The notes: generated by a model not told the origin, from the sequence alone. Shown: positions 17,621 through 27,465, numbered from the stretch's first letter. The stretch: DNA of 64,000 bases from Chroococcus sp. FPU101 (GCF_017312365.1 NZ_BLJI01000001.1:310001-374000), one strand, 5' to 3'. Numbers and translations: made by a program.

Positions 17621-19075
17621 ATGAATAATTATCCAGTTGTTATTATTGGTGCAGGGCCGGCAGGACTGACAACAGCCTACGAATTAGTGAAACAGGGTAT
17701 TAAACCATTGGTTCTCGAATCATCGGACAAAGTTGGCGGAATTGCCAGAACGGAAATCTACAAAGATTATCGCTTTGATATTGGTGGACATCGCTTTTTT
17801 ACTAAGGTTGGCGAAGTTAATCAAATTTGGCAAGAGATTCTAAAAGATGATTTTATTAAAGTCCCGCGTTTGTCTCGTATTTATTACCAAGATAAATTTT
17901 TTGATTATCCTCTTTCCTTTAAAAATACTTTATCAAATTTAGGACTTATTTCAAGTGGATTAATTCTTTGGAGTTATCTTAAAGCCAAGTTAATCGCTGC
18001 GATTAATCGTCCTGATCCACAAACATTTGAAGAATGGGTAACTCATTGTTTTGGCGAACGCCTTTACCTAACTTTTTTTAAAACATATACCGAAAAAGTT
18101 TGGGGTATACCTTGTAATAAAATCCAAGCAGAATGGGCAAAACAACGAATTAAAGGAATGTCTTTAAAAGCGGCTGTTTTTAACCTTTTGTTTGGTAAAA
18201 GCAAGGCTAAAAGTTTAATTAAAGAATTTGATTATCCGATTTTAGGCCCTGGAATGATGTGGGAACGTTGCCAAGAAATTGTAGACGATAAAGGAGGAGA
18301 AGTTCGTCTTCATTCTAAAGTAATTAAACTAGAACGCGAGGGCAATCGAATTACAAAAATCATTGCTATGTGTGATGGGCAATTAACCGAAATTACAGGT
18401 GAGCATTATGTTTCAAGTATGCCCATTACTTTACTCCTAGAACGTCTAGATCCGGCTCCACCTGAAACAGTTTTACAAGCGTCGCGCTCACTCTCATATC
18501 GAGATTTCCTTATTGTTTCACTGATTGTTGATGCTGCTGATCTTTTCCCTGATAATTGGATCTATATTCATAGCCCTGATGTCAAAGTTGGACGCATCCA
18601 AAATTTTAAAAATTGGAGTCCGAAAATGGTTCCTGATGCGAGTAAAACTTGTTTAGGGATGGAATATTTTTGTAGTGAAGGAGATGAGATTTGGAATTTA
18701 TCCGATACAGAGTTACTAGATTTAGCGAGTCGAGAACTTGTACAATTAGGTTTAGTTCCAGCTAAAGTGATTGAAGATGGTACCATTATTCGCCAGAAAA
18801 AAGCATATCCTGTATACGATCGAGATTACGCTAAACATTTAAAAGTGATTCAAGAATACCTTGAAGGTTTCGATAATTTACAAACCGTTGGACGTAACGG
18901 AATGCACCGTTATAATAATCAAGATCACTCCATGCTAACGGCAATTTTAGCCGCTAAAAATATTATGGGAGAAAAACACGATTTATGGGATGTTAATACC
19001 GAACGTTCTTATCATGAGGAATTTACAACTGAAGAATGGCAAAAACGTAAAGAAACAGAATCATTAGGAGTTTAA
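17621..19075 (+). CDS. FAD-dependent oxidoreductase, UDP-galactopyranose mutase / amine oxidase-like
   Basis: The N-terminal Rossmann site VVIIGAGPAGLTTAYEL followed by VLESSDKVGGIART and RFDIGGHRFF is typical of NAD(P)-binding_8 / flavin amine oxidase-like proteins, including UDP-galactopyranose mutases. The 484-residue length and position inside a glycosyltransferase cluster suggest a sugar- or lipid-modifying flavoenzyme. The C-terminal part has the FAD-closing GRNGMHRYNNQDHSM. I cannot tell mutase from dehydrogenase. It lies 94 bases beyond the stop at 17526, only 26 beyond the restored glycosyltransferase end. Confidence 0.83.
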   Translation: MNNYPVVIIGAGPAGLTTAYELVKQGIKPLVLESSDKVGGIARTEIYKDYRFDIGGHRFFTKVGEVNQIWQEILKDDFIKVPRLSRIYYQDKFFDYPLSFKNTLSNLGLISSGLILWSYLKAKLIAAINRPDPQTFEEWVTHCFGERLYLTFFKTYTEKVWGIPCNKIQAEWAKQRIKGMSLKAAVFNLLFGKSKAKSLIKEFDYPILGPGMMWERCQEIVDDKGGEVRLHSKVIKLEREGNRITKIIAMCDGQLTEITGEHYVSSMPITLLLERLDPAPPETVLQASRSLSYRDFLIVSLIVDAADLFPDNWIYIHSPDVKVGRIQNFKNWSPKMVPDASKTCLGMEYFCSEGDEIWNLSDTELLDLASRELVQLGLVPAKVIEDGTIIRQKKAYPVYDRDYAKHLKVIQEYLEGFDNLQTVGRNGMHRYNNQDHSMLTAILAAKNIMGEKHDLWDVNTERSYHEEFTTEEWQKRKETESLGV

Positions 19076-19122
19076 ATAATTCATTTTTTAAATAATTGTT
19101 GATTATAGGAGATTCAATTCTA

Positions 19123-20178
19123 ATGGATAATATTCAAGTAACAATTGTCGTTTCTCCTCGTGAGCGTTTTAGTTATACTAGCGAGTCTTTGGAGAGCATT
19201 TATCAATATAGCGATATTCCTTTCAAGCTAATTTATGTTGATGGTAATTCGCCGTCTCATATTAAAAAATATTTAGAAAATCAAGCTCAAGAAAAAGGTT
19301 TTAAAATTATACGAACTGAGCATTATTTAACGCCAACACGAGCCAGAAATATTGGCTTAGAGGCAGTTGACACTAAATATGTTGTTTTTGCTGATAACGA
19401 TATTGTCGTTTCTTTAGGTTGGTTAAGTGCTTTGGTAGACTGTGCCGAAGAAACTGGGGCGACTGTTGTGGGGCCTTTAATGTGTCAAGAACTTCCCATC
19501 CATGACAAAGTACATTTTGCTGGTGGAGAAGCACACATCTTTACTGATATCAAAGGACGCACTCGTTTACGAGAAAAAATGTACAAACAAGGACATCAAG
19601 TTCATAAAATCAAATCCAAGTTAAGCAGAACAATAACGGAATTATGTGAATTCCACTGTATGTTAGTTCGGACAGAAATCTTTAAACAAACGGGTTTCTT
19701 TGATGAAGGATTCATGAATACAAAAGAGCATCTTGACTTCTGTATGAGGGTTAGACAGTTAGGAGGAACCGTCTATTTTGAAGCAGATAGTCTAGTCACT
19801 TATGTTTCTGGCCCGCCTTTGGATTGGACAGACTGGCATTATTATATGCTTAGATGGAGCGATGAGTGGGAACTCAAAAGCCTCAATCATCTACGACAAA
19901 AATGGAATTTAGAAGAAGATATATATTTCAAACACAAGTACAAAGCACTGGGATGGCGACGTAGAAAAACCATTTTACAGCCCATGGTTGACACAGTGAC
20001 ATTGGGGATCAAAAACCGTTTATTAAACAAAATCGTCATGTACGGATTGCTTGCCCCAATAGAAAAATTAGTCAATCGCTACTTAACGACACAATATGCC
20101 CAACGCTGGCTATCTTCGTCAAATAATTCTGCTACTATCTTATCGGAGCAAGTTCTAGAGACGACATCGGTTCGTTAA
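19123..20178 (+). CDS. Glycosyltransferase family 2 protein
   Basis: GT-A type glycosyltransferase with VTIVVSPRERF, LIYVDGNSP, TPTRARNIGLEA and FADNDIVV in order, the last being the DxD-equivalent metal site. The central part holds EFHCMLVRTEIFKQTGFFDE, the usual acceptor-side signature. The TTG at 19096 is in frame, but the ATG at 19123 has TAGGAGA ten bases upstream and places the first strand at the N-terminus, so the product is taken as 351 residues. No membrane segment. The next gene begins eight bases after its stop. Confidence 0.87.
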   Translation: MDNIQVTIVVSPRERFSYTSESLESIYQYSDIPFKLIYVDGNSPSHIKKYLENQAQEKGFKIIRTEHYLTPTRARNIGLEAVDTKYVVFADNDIVVSLGWLSALVDCAEETGATVVGPLMCQELPIHDKVHFAGGEAHIFTDIKGRTRLREKMYKQGHQVHKIKSKLSRTITELCEFHCMLVRTEIFKQTGFFDEGFMNTKEHLDFCMRVRQLGGTVYFEADSLVTYVSGPPLDWTDWHYYMLRWSDEWELKSLNHLRQKWNLEEDIYFKHKYKALGWRRRKTILQPMVDTVTLGIKNRLLNKIVMYGLLAPIEKLVNRYLTTQYAQRWLSSSNNSATILSEQVLETTSVR

Positions 20179-20185
20179 GCAGAAT

Positions 20186-21376
20186 ATGAAGATCCTTTTA
20201 CTCAATGACTTTGGGACACCAACTGGAGGAGCAGAATTACAAATTTTGTCTTTACGTCAGGGATTACGTGAGCGAGGACATGAAGTTCGACTACTGTCTA
20301 GCGGAATTTCTCCTGTGAAGAATGTTGACATTTTGGCTGACTACCAATGTTTTGGTACAAATACTAAATTTCAAGTGATTTCACAAACGGTTAATCCTTC
20401 AGCGTATCTGTGTTTACGTCAGATTCTCCATGAGTTTAAACCCGATGTTGTTCACGTCAGGATCTTTATGGGACAACTTTCACCCCTCATTCTTCCGCTC
20501 TTGAAGAATGTACCCTGTCTGTACCAAGCTGCCATGTATAGAGCGATTTGTCCAACTGGAAAAAAAATTCTACCTGATGGCTCTCCGTGTCAAAGTAAGC
20601 CTGGGTTAGTGTGTTTGCGCCAAGAGTGTTTAACACCTCAATCATGGTCAGTTTTGATGTTACAAAGGCAACTTTGGCTACATTGGCAACAGGTTTTTGA
20701 TATGGTTGTCGCCCTCAGTCATGGCATGAAAGATAAACTAGAAGCGGAAGGCATCAAACCCGTACACGTGGTTTATAACGGTGTTCCAGAACGACCACCG
20801 CGACCCCCCTTGAGTAATACTCCGACGGTGGCTTATGCTGGCCGTTTATCGTTTGAAAAAGGCATTCATGTGTTATTACAAGCTTTCGCCAAAAGTCTGA
20901 TTTTGATTCCCGAAGCACGTTTAATGATTGCTGGACAAGGTAGCGAAAAAACAAATCTACTTACTTTAGCCGATGAATTAGGAATATCTCAACAAATTGT
21001 CTGGCTCGATCATGTTTCACGAACTGAGCTAGAAAATCATTTTGATTTAGCTTGGGTTCAAGTCGTTCCGTCACTGTGGGATGAACCGTTTGGCAATGTC
21101 ACAACTGAAGCGATGATGCGTGGAACGGCGGTTATTGCCAGTGCAGTTGGGGCGCAACCTGAAATCGTTGAAGACGGGGTGACAGGTTTTTTAGTTCCTG
21201 CTGATGATGTCGAAAAGCTGGCTAGTGCCTTAGTTCAATTATTGAGTAAGCCGACTTTAGCGGAACAAATGGGACAAGCAGGCCGTCAACGCGCCTTAAG
21301 TCACTTTAGCGAAAATCGGCGTACTGAACATTTTTTAGAGCTTTATCAAAAACTATATGCTACTTATCACATTTAA
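20186..21376 (+). CDS. Glycosyltransferase family 4 protein
   Basis: A GT-B fold retaining glycosyltransferase of 396 residues. The N-terminal lobe begins KILLLNDFGTPTGGAELQ, the acceptor-lobe glycine loop. The C-terminal donor lobe has VAYAGRLSFEKGIHVLLQAF, WDEPFGNVTTEAMMRGTAV and GVTGFLVPADD, including the EX7E-type motif that binds nucleotide-sugar. A cysteine-rich stretch around residues 128-152 (ICPTG, CQSK, VCLRQEC) resembles the metal-binding insert seen in some sugar transferases of this family. It probably builds the repeat unit of the cluster's polysaccharide. Confidence 0.9.
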   Translation: MKILLLNDFGTPTGGAELQILSLRQGLRERGHEVRLLSSGISPVKNVDILADYQCFGTNTKFQVISQTVNPSAYLCLRQILHEFKPDVVHVRIFMGQLSPLILPLLKNVPCLYQAAMYRAICPTGKKILPDGSPCQSKPGLVCLRQECLTPQSWSVLMLQRQLWLHWQQVFDMVVALSHGMKDKLEAEGIKPVHVVYNGVPERPPRPPLSNTPTVAYAGRLSFEKGIHVLLQAFAKSLILIPEARLMIAGQGSEKTNLLTLADELGISQQIVWLDHVSRTELENHFDLAWVQVVPSLWDEPFGNVTTEAMMRGTAVIASAVGAQPEIVEDGVTGFLVPADDVEKLASALVQLLSKPTLAEQMGQAGRQRALSHFSENRRTEHFLELYQKLYATYHI

Positions 21377-21403
21377 GAACAATTGGAGTGAAAAAGTCAT
21401 AAA

Positions 21404-22231
21404 ATGTTACCAAATTTAATTATTATCGGAGCAATGAAATGCGGAACTACTAGCTTACATTCATATTTGAACCAGCATCCCGAAATTCAAATGTCTCGAC
21501 AAAAAGAGCTTGATTTTTTTGTAGATAGATACAATTGGGATCTCGGACTTGATTGGTATCAATCTCAATTTAAAGGCAATGCGACAATCTACGGGGAGTC
21601 GTCACCAAACTATAGCAATTATCCAAGTATGCCGAATGTCGCTAGGCGTATGTATGATTTGGTTCCCCAAACAAAGATAATTTATCTGGTACGAGATCCG
21701 ATCGCTCGGATGATTTCTCACTATATTCATAAATATAGTGCCAGAATCGAAAATCTGCCGCTTCAAAAAGCTCTCATCGAGCATCAAGCTTATTTGTCCC
21801 GCAGTTTGTATTATTTTCAATTAGAACAATTTCTGGCCTACTATCCACCTTCTCAAATTTTGGTGATTGCTGCCGAGGATTTATATGAGCAAACCGCTTT
21901 AACCCTACGTCGAGTTTATGAGTTTTTAGAGGTTGATCCCAACTTTTATACTTGGCAATCAGAAATTGCACTGCATCGTAGCATTCGTAAACGACGCCAA
22001 ACGGAGCTAGGCCATTGGTTAATCAATACCTCCCCCCTGAGAGTGATTGATCGACTTCCACCGAATTTACGCTGGCCGATCAAAGGATTGATTAATTATT
22101 TTTTTGCTAAACCGATCATCAAACCTAAACTTAGTGACATTTTACGTGATGAATTAACAGAGCGTCTGCGTAATGATGTCAACAAACTACGAGAATTTAC
22201 AGGGTACGATTTTCAACAATGGAGTATTTAA
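21404..22231 (+). CDS. Sulfotransferase
   Basis: A PAPS-dependent sulfotransferase of 275 residues. The 5'-phosphosulfate loop is IIGAMKCGTTSLHSYL at the extreme N-terminus, and the 3'-phosphate site is KIIYLVRDPIARMISHY near residue 95-110. HPEI after the loop and KELDFFV are shared with heparan N-deacetylase/N-sulfotransferase-like enzymes. In a polysaccharide cluster it most likely sulfates sugars; sulfated exopolysaccharide is well known in cyanobacteria. No sulfate-activation genes are adjacent. Confidence 0.92.
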   Translation: MLPNLIIIGAMKCGTTSLHSYLNQHPEIQMSRQKELDFFVDRYNWDLGLDWYQSQFKGNATIYGESSPNYSNYPSMPNVARRMYDLVPQTKIIYLVRDPIARMISHYIHKYSARIENLPLQKALIEHQAYLSRSLYYFQLEQFLAYYPPSQILVIAAEDLYEQTALTLRRVYEFLEVDPNFYTWQSEIALHRSIRKRRQTELGHWLINTSPLRVIDRLPPNLRWPIKGLINYFFAKPIIKPKLSDILRDELTERLRNDVNKLREFTGYDFQQWSI

Positions 22232-22256
22232 AATATTCGCTCTTAGTAGGATTTCT

Positions 22257-23039
22257 ATGTATCGCTATGCACAGACCAATTTACAACTCTATCATCAACT
22301 TCGTCTCGAAGCGTATACAGATGACGATCTAAAACTCATTGCTCAAGCTTATCAGCTTATTCTAGATTTATTTACAGGTCAGTTTCGTTCTTCTGGAAAA
22401 ACATTTATTGCTCATCTCGTTGGAACAGCTAGTATTCTTGCTAGTTTTCAAGTTTCAATCAAAGTTATAGCCGCAGGACTTTTACACGCTGTATATTCTC
22501 AAGGAGATTTTGGCGGACTTAGTAAACAAGGTATGAATAACGCAAAACGAGAACGGGTTAGAAAAGCTGTCGGCCAAGATGTTGAAGAATATATTGCTTA
22601 TTACACGGCGTTCACTTGGAATGCAAATCAAATTCCTAAGATTTATAGTCGTCTTGAAGAATTAGATACGATCGCAAAAGATGTTTTATTAATTCGTTTA
22701 GCTAATGAACTCGAAGAATATTTAGATTGTGGGTTGCTGTATTGTGGAGCAGCAAAACATCAACTTTACCAAGAGCATGATACGCATTTATTGAGCAAAA
22801 TGGCTGAATACCTGGGCTATCCTGCTTTGGGTGTCGAAATTGCTCAGGTTTTACAAGAAAACGTTTCTACTATCCTACCTCAAGAGTTATGTAATCCAAC
22901 AGGTCAAACTTTTTCTAGTTTGGTTCTGCCCAATTCTTGTCAAAGAAAACTACCCGCTTGGTTTTACTATCATTTTAATCAAAGATTCGCTAACCTGAAA
23001 TTGTTTGCTCGTTCTGTCTTAAATGGGATGACAAACTAG
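22257..23039 (+). CDS. HD-like / DUF6817-type protein in polysaccharide cluster
   Basis: Taken from the ATG at 22257, preceded by TAGGA, just after the sulfotransferase stop; the earlier start at 22173 would overlap that gene by 59 bases. The 260-residue protein carries FIAHLVGTASILAS and IAAGLLHAVYSQGDFG, an arrangement like the His and His-Asp positions of RelA/SpoT-type HD phosphohydrolases, except that the Asp after the second His is Ala. I judge it close to the DUF6817 family. Substrate unknown; metal-dependent hydrolysis is inferred. Its stop is two bases before the flippase start, so it belongs to the cluster's transcript. Confidence 0.72.
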   Translation: MYRYAQTNLQLYHQLRLEAYTDDDLKLIAQAYQLILDLFTGQFRSSGKTFIAHLVGTASILASFQVSIKVIAAGLLHAVYSQGDFGGLSKQGMNNAKRERVRKAVGQDVEEYIAYYTAFTWNANQIPKIYSRLEELDTIAKDVLLIRLANELEEYLDCGLLYCGAAKHQLYQEHDTHLLSKMAEYLGYPALGVEIAQVLQENVSTILPQELCNPTGQTFSSLVLPNSCQRKLPAWFYYHFNQRFANLKLFARSVLNGMTN

Positions 23040-23041
23040 AT

Positions 23042-24502
23042 ATGAGCATCAAACAAAAAGTAGTTAATAGTGTATTTTGGTCGGCGGCTCAGGGATTTGG
23101 AAATCAAATTTTATCCCTCATTATCTTTTCAGTGTTGGCTCGTTTATTAACACCGCAAGATTTTGGGTTAGTAGCGATCGCTAATGTTTTTTTGGCGATT
23201 TTACAAATTTTTCTTGAACAAGGATTTGCCCAAGCTTTAATTCAAAAAGACGAACTAACACAAAAACATTTAGATACGGCTTTCTGGACTACTGTCGGAA
23301 TGGGAGTATTGATCACCTTTTTGGGAATAACGACAGCCCCTTTATTTGCTGAGTTTTTTCGCCAACCTCAACTAACACCCGTTATTCAATGGCTCTCGCT
23401 GCTGTGTTTGATTTTGTCGTTGTCCCAAGTCCAACAAGCTCTTTTAGAACGAAAATTTGCTTTTAAAGCGATCGCTACTCGTTTCCTTTTTGGTACGATC
23501 ATTGGTGGTTTTGTCGGCGTTGTCATGGCTTTAAAAGGCTATGGTGTTTGGAGTTTAGTCACTCAACAAATTATTCAAGCTACTGTAGCAACAATTTTTT
23601 TATGGAAAGTAAGTGATTGGCGACCTAAATGGTATTTTTCTAAACAATGTTTTCAAGATTTATTTAATTTTGGGATTCATATTTTAGGTTTTAAAATAGT
23701 TAGTTTTTTTAATGATAAAGCCAATGATTTTTTAATTGGTTATTTTCTAGGGGCGGTTGCTTTGGGTTATTATAGCCTCGCCTCACGAATCTTTTCTATT
23801 ATTACTCAAATTGTTGTCAAAACTAGCCAAGATATCGCTCTACCCACCTTTTCTCGATTACAACATGAGCCTGAAAAAATGCGCCAAGCTTTTTATCAAG
23901 CTACTCAATTTACGAGTTTAGTTGCTTTTCCTACTTTTTTAGGAATTGCTCTATTGGCTCCAGAATTAATTTTCGTTTCCTTTGGACAACAATGGTTAGC
24001 TGCTATTCCACTGATTCAAATATTATCTTTGATGGGTATTTTGCGCTCAGTTACCTATTTTACTTCTTCAGTTTTTGTGGCAATGGGTAAACCTTCTTGG
24101 TGGTTTCGATTAGGTCTTTTAAAAATGGTGCTTAATTTATCAGGTTTTTTAATCGCTTATCCATTTGGTATTATAGCTGTAACTTGGGCTTATGTCATTC
24201 GTCTGTATATTGCTTTTCCCGTTGGACAATGGGCAATCAGCAAGCTACTTAACATTTCATGGAGTCAATATTTACGACAATTTATTCCCGCTTTTGTGGG
24301 ATCAATTATTATGATTACAGTAATTTTTGCTTTTAAAAGTTTATTATTAGTTTGGTCATTGTCTCCTCTATTAATTCTTATCTTGTGTTCTCTTGTTGCT
24401 TTTATTAGCTATGCTGTAGCAATTTATCTGATTGCTCCAAAAATGATTAAACAAATCATTGCACTTTTTCGTTTAGCTACCTCTCGTCCTAAAGAAACTT
24501 AA
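23042..24502 (+). CDS. Wzx/WzxC-type polysaccharide flippase (MOP superfamily)
   Basis: A 486-residue polytopic protein with about 12-14 hydrophobic segments and the N-terminal signature VFWSAAQGFGNQILSLIIFSVLARLLTPQDFG of lipopolysaccharide/exopolysaccharide exporters. It should flip an undecaprenyl-linked oligosaccharide across the cytoplasmic membrane. It begins two bases after the HD-like gene and ends two bases before the next glycosyltransferase. No Wzy, Wzc or Wza partner is evident nearby unless the 650-residue membrane protein is the polymerase. Confidence 0.92.
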   Translation: MSIKQKVVNSVFWSAAQGFGNQILSLIIFSVLARLLTPQDFGLVAIANVFLAILQIFLEQGFAQALIQKDELTQKHLDTAFWTTVGMGVLITFLGITTAPLFAEFFRQPQLTPVIQWLSLLCLILSLSQVQQALLERKFAFKAIATRFLFGTIIGGFVGVVMALKGYGVWSLVTQQIIQATVATIFLWKVSDWRPKWYFSKQCFQDLFNFGIHILGFKIVSFFNDKANDFLIGYFLGAVALGYYSLASRIFSIITQIVVKTSQDIALPTFSRLQHEPEKMRQAFYQATQFTSLVAFPTFLGIALLAPELIFVSFGQQWLAAIPLIQILSLMGILRSVTYFTSSVFVAMGKPSWWFRLGLLKMVLNLSGFLIAYPFGIIAVTWAYVIRLYIAFPVGQWAISKLLNISWSQYLRQFIPAFVGSIIMITVIFAFKSLLLVWSLSPLLILILCSLVAFISYAVAIYLIAPKMIKQIIALFRLATSRPKET

Positions 24503-24504
24503 TT

Positions 24505-25446
24505 ATGAATCAAAATCTTTTATTTTCTATTATCATTCCCACCTATAATCGTCCTGAACGATTAAAAACTTGTCTTGAGTCTTTAGTTAATCTGAATTTT
24601 CCCCTTGAACAGCTTGAAGTTGTTATTGTTGATGATGGAAGTAATCAACCATTAGATGAATTAATTGATAATTTTAATAAACAATTATCGATTCAACTTA
24701 TTAGACAAAATAATGCAGGCCCAGCAACGGCTCGAAATACAGGAGCTAATCAAGCTAAAGGAAAATATTTAGTTTTTACTGATGATGATTGTCAAGTTGA
24801 TAGTAATTGGTTACAAGCATTTGATAAAGGTTTTAAACAAAATCCTGATGCTTTATTAGGAGGTTATACGATCAATGCTTTATCAGATAATCTCTACTCA
24901 GAAGCCAGTCAACTTTTAGTAGATTATCTTTATCATTATTATAATAATAACTCAGAGCAAGCTAGTTTTTTTACATCGAATAATTTTGCTTTATCTAAAG
25001 AACTGTTTGAACAAATAGGTGGCTTTAATACATCGTTTCCCTTAGCAGCAGGAGAAGATCGAGAATTATGCGATCGCTGGTTATCCTATGACTATCCTAT
25101 GCACTATTTACCTACAGCAATCATTTATCATTCTCACCAATTATCTCTTAAAAAATTCTGGAAACAGCATTTTAATTATGGTTGTGGTGCTTTTTATTTT
25201 CATCAAGTTCGTTCTCAACGTAAACAAGAATCAATTAAAGTTGAGCCTTTAAGTTTTTATTTTAAACTATTAACTTATCCTTTCTCATCATCTTCCAATC
25301 AGTCTAAACTATTTTTATCCTTACTCTTTTTTGTTTCACAATTAGCTAATGTTTATGGTTTTTTTAGAACTCGTTTTTTATACAAATCATCTTTTAATGA
25401 CAACTTAAATTATCTTCAGGTTAATGATAAAAAACAAGCAACTTAA
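24505..25446 (+). CDS. Glycosyltransferase family 2 protein
   Basis: GT-A enzyme of 313 residues with FSIIIPTYNRPERLKTCLESL, VVIVDDGSNQP, GPATARNTGANQAKG and FTDDDCQVD, covering the donor-sugar and DxD metal site, then FFTSNNFALSKELFEQIGGF and AGEDRELCDRW on the acceptor side. No full transmembrane domain, only a short hydrophobic patch near residue 280. The coding sequence is noticeably richer in A+T than the cluster's first genes. It likely adds one sugar of the repeat unit. Confidence 0.9.
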   Translation: MNQNLLFSIIIPTYNRPERLKTCLESLVNLNFPLEQLEVVIVDDGSNQPLDELIDNFNKQLSIQLIRQNNAGPATARNTGANQAKGKYLVFTDDDCQVDSNWLQAFDKGFKQNPDALLGGYTINALSDNLYSEASQLLVDYLYHYYNNNSEQASFFTSNNFALSKELFEQIGGFNTSFPLAAGEDRELCDRWLSYDYPMHYLPTAIIYHSHQLSLKKFWKQHFNYGCGAFYFHQVRSQRKQESIKVEPLSFYFKLLTYPFSSSSNQSKLFLSLLFFVSQLANVYGFFRTRFLYKSSFNDNLNYLQVNDKKQAT

Positions 25447-25464
25447 TTGTAGGAGTTTTACATT

Positions 25465-27417
25465 GTGTCATTTCCATTAGTTGTTTTAGAAGTATTATGT
25501 TTTTGTTTGGGAGGAGTTTTATTTATTTCTGCTCCCTCTCGCCGAGTTTCAGAGAGCCTTTCTTTAGGTATCTGCTTAGGTTTAATGTTATTATCAGTTA
25601 TTTTTCAAATTTCTTTTTTATTAAAATTACCTCAGTTTTCTTTTATTTTAGAAGGTTTGTTTTTAATCTTTATTTTTTACCATGCGCGAAAAAAGTATAG
25701 CGAAATTAAAAAAATATTAATAGCTATTAAGCATTTTTTCTTGAAATACAAGTTAATTACATCAATTATACTGATTTGCTGGATTCATTTCTTTCTACTA
25801 GCTACAATTATTCCACCAGCAAACTGGGATAGTATGACATATAATTTAGCTAGAGTGTTTCTTTTTCAGCAAGAGAAAACTTTTTTCCTAACAAATGTTA
25901 CTACTCCTCGTCAGGCTATCTTTGTAGTAGGTTCTGATGTTCTTCCTCATGCTTTTTTAAGATTCTACTCTGATTATGGTGTTGGCTTATTTAGTTTTTT
26001 AGCTTATTTGAGTATTGGACTAGGAACTTACGCTCTATCTCGAAATTTCGTTTCGGTTAAGATTAGTTTATTAGCAACTGTCATTATTATTGGAATGCCA
26101 GAATTATGTTTTCAAGCAACTTCTACTAAAAATGACATTTTTACAGCTAGTGCAGCTATTTTTTGTTTTATTTCTGTATATCGTTTATTAAATTATTTAA
26201 ATAAACAGGATTTATCCTTAATTATTTTGGGTTTAACTTTTGGTCTTTCTGTCAAAACTACATTTTTAGCTTTTTTTGTGCCATTTAGTGTGATTTTTGG
26301 CTACTTAATCTTAAGAAAATATAGTGTTTTTGAAATAGTTAAACTGATTAAACAAAATAAATTATATTTTATTATTATATTGTTTCCTGCTTTGATAATG
26401 TCGCAAATCTGGTTATTTCTTTATCATTTTTTACAAGTTTCTGATATTAATATAGTGGAAGATAAAAACATAAAAATGGTAATTGGTAATAACAATCGAT
26501 TGTTCAAAGGGATAGCCAATTTTATTAGATACATCTTTCAATCTATTCATTTATTTCCTTTTGATAATTTACTACTAGGTAGATTAAAAATTGATTTTGA
26601 TCAATTTCTAAACAATATATATAACTTGATTTTTTTTCCTTTATTTGGAAATGCAGGTTTAGGTTACTCTCTCAATGCACCTCGACCTTTTTTAATTAAT
26701 TCTGAGCCTCACGAAGATTTGTCTTGGTATGGTATTGCAGGTTTTTTTGTTATTTTACCTTCTTTAGTTTGGACGCTTTATAAAGGTAATTCTTTCTTAA
26801 AAGCTTTAAGTTTGACGTTGATTGGATTCTTTTTAATCGTTTGTTTTGGTATTTATTGGACTCCTTGGAATAATCGATATTTAACTTTGTTTTTCTCAGC
26901 TTCAGGACTTTGTATTGCTTTTTTTCTTCAATCGATTTATCCAAAAATTAAAAATAGAGGAATTCAATTTTTACAAATTGTTTTTATTATTATCTTAATT
27001 TCTTCTTGCCTATTAAATAGCTCTAAACCTTTTGCTGGATTATCAATAAAGCAGTTTTTAAAACCTAATATCTGGTTAAAAACTAATTTTGGTACAAATC
27101 GTTTTTACTATGCTAATAGGCATTTTGAAGATGAACGATTAGCAAAATTCGCTGAATTAATTCCAGTTAATTCTCAAGTTGCTTTATTAGCAGGTGATAA
27201 TAGCTGGATTTATCCATTCTATTTAATTAACCCTCAAATTATAATTCAACCTGTTGCTTTAAAAGAATTACAGCAAAAAAATCATAATTTTGATTATACT
27301 TTATGCCTTGATGTTGGTTGTACATTGATCAGTGATCAACCTAGTTATAAAGTTCTTTGGGCATCTAATGAAGAGAGTAAAAAATTAGGAAAAATTATCA
27401 AAATAAATCCTGAGTAA
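25465..27417 (+). CDS. Large polytopic membrane protein (GT39-like or polymerase candidate)
   Basis: Begins with GTG at 25465, supported by AGGAG at 25451. The 650 residues contain about a dozen hydrophobic segments plus a first large loop with IIPPANWDSMTYNLARVF, an acidic/Trp-Asp loop placed like the catalytic loop of GT-C (GT39/PMT-like) glycosyltransferases that use polyprenyl-phosphate sugars. A soluble C-terminal part (from about residue 540) follows. It ends the cluster. It could be a GT-C transferase or the Wzy-like polymerase that the cluster otherwise lacks. Confidence 0.78.
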   Translation: MSFPLVVLEVLCFCLGGVLFISAPSRRVSESLSLGICLGLMLLSVIFQISFLLKLPQFSFILEGLFLIFIFYHARKKYSEIKKILIAIKHFFLKYKLITSIILICWIHFFLLATIIPPANWDSMTYNLARVFLFQQEKTFFLTNVTTPRQAIFVVGSDVLPHAFLRFYSDYGVGLFSFLAYLSIGLGTYALSRNFVSVKISLLATVIIIGMPELCFQATSTKNDIFTASAAIFCFISVYRLLNYLNKQDLSLIILGLTFGLSVKTTFLAFFVPFSVIFGYLILRKYSVFEIVKLIKQNKLYFIIILFPALIMSQIWLFLYHFLQVSDINIVEDKNIKMVIGNNNRLFKGIANFIRYIFQSIHLFPFDNLLLGRLKIDFDQFLNNIYNLIFFPLFGNAGLGYSLNAPRPFLINSEPHEDLSWYGIAGFFVILPSLVWTLYKGNSFLKALSLTLIGFFLIVCFGIYWTPWNNRYLTLFFSASGLCIAFFLQSIYPKIKNRGIQFLQIVFIIILISSCLLNSSKPFAGLSIKQFLKPNIWLKTNFGTNRFYYANRHFEDERLAKFAELIPVNSQVALLAGDNSWIYPFYLINPQIIIQPVALKELQQKNHNFDYTLCLDVGCTLISDQPSYKVLWASNEESKKLGKIIKINPE

Positions 27418-27465
27418 GTATCGACTTTCTCTAGAGACTGGTTAACAACAATAAAATTTAGCTGA

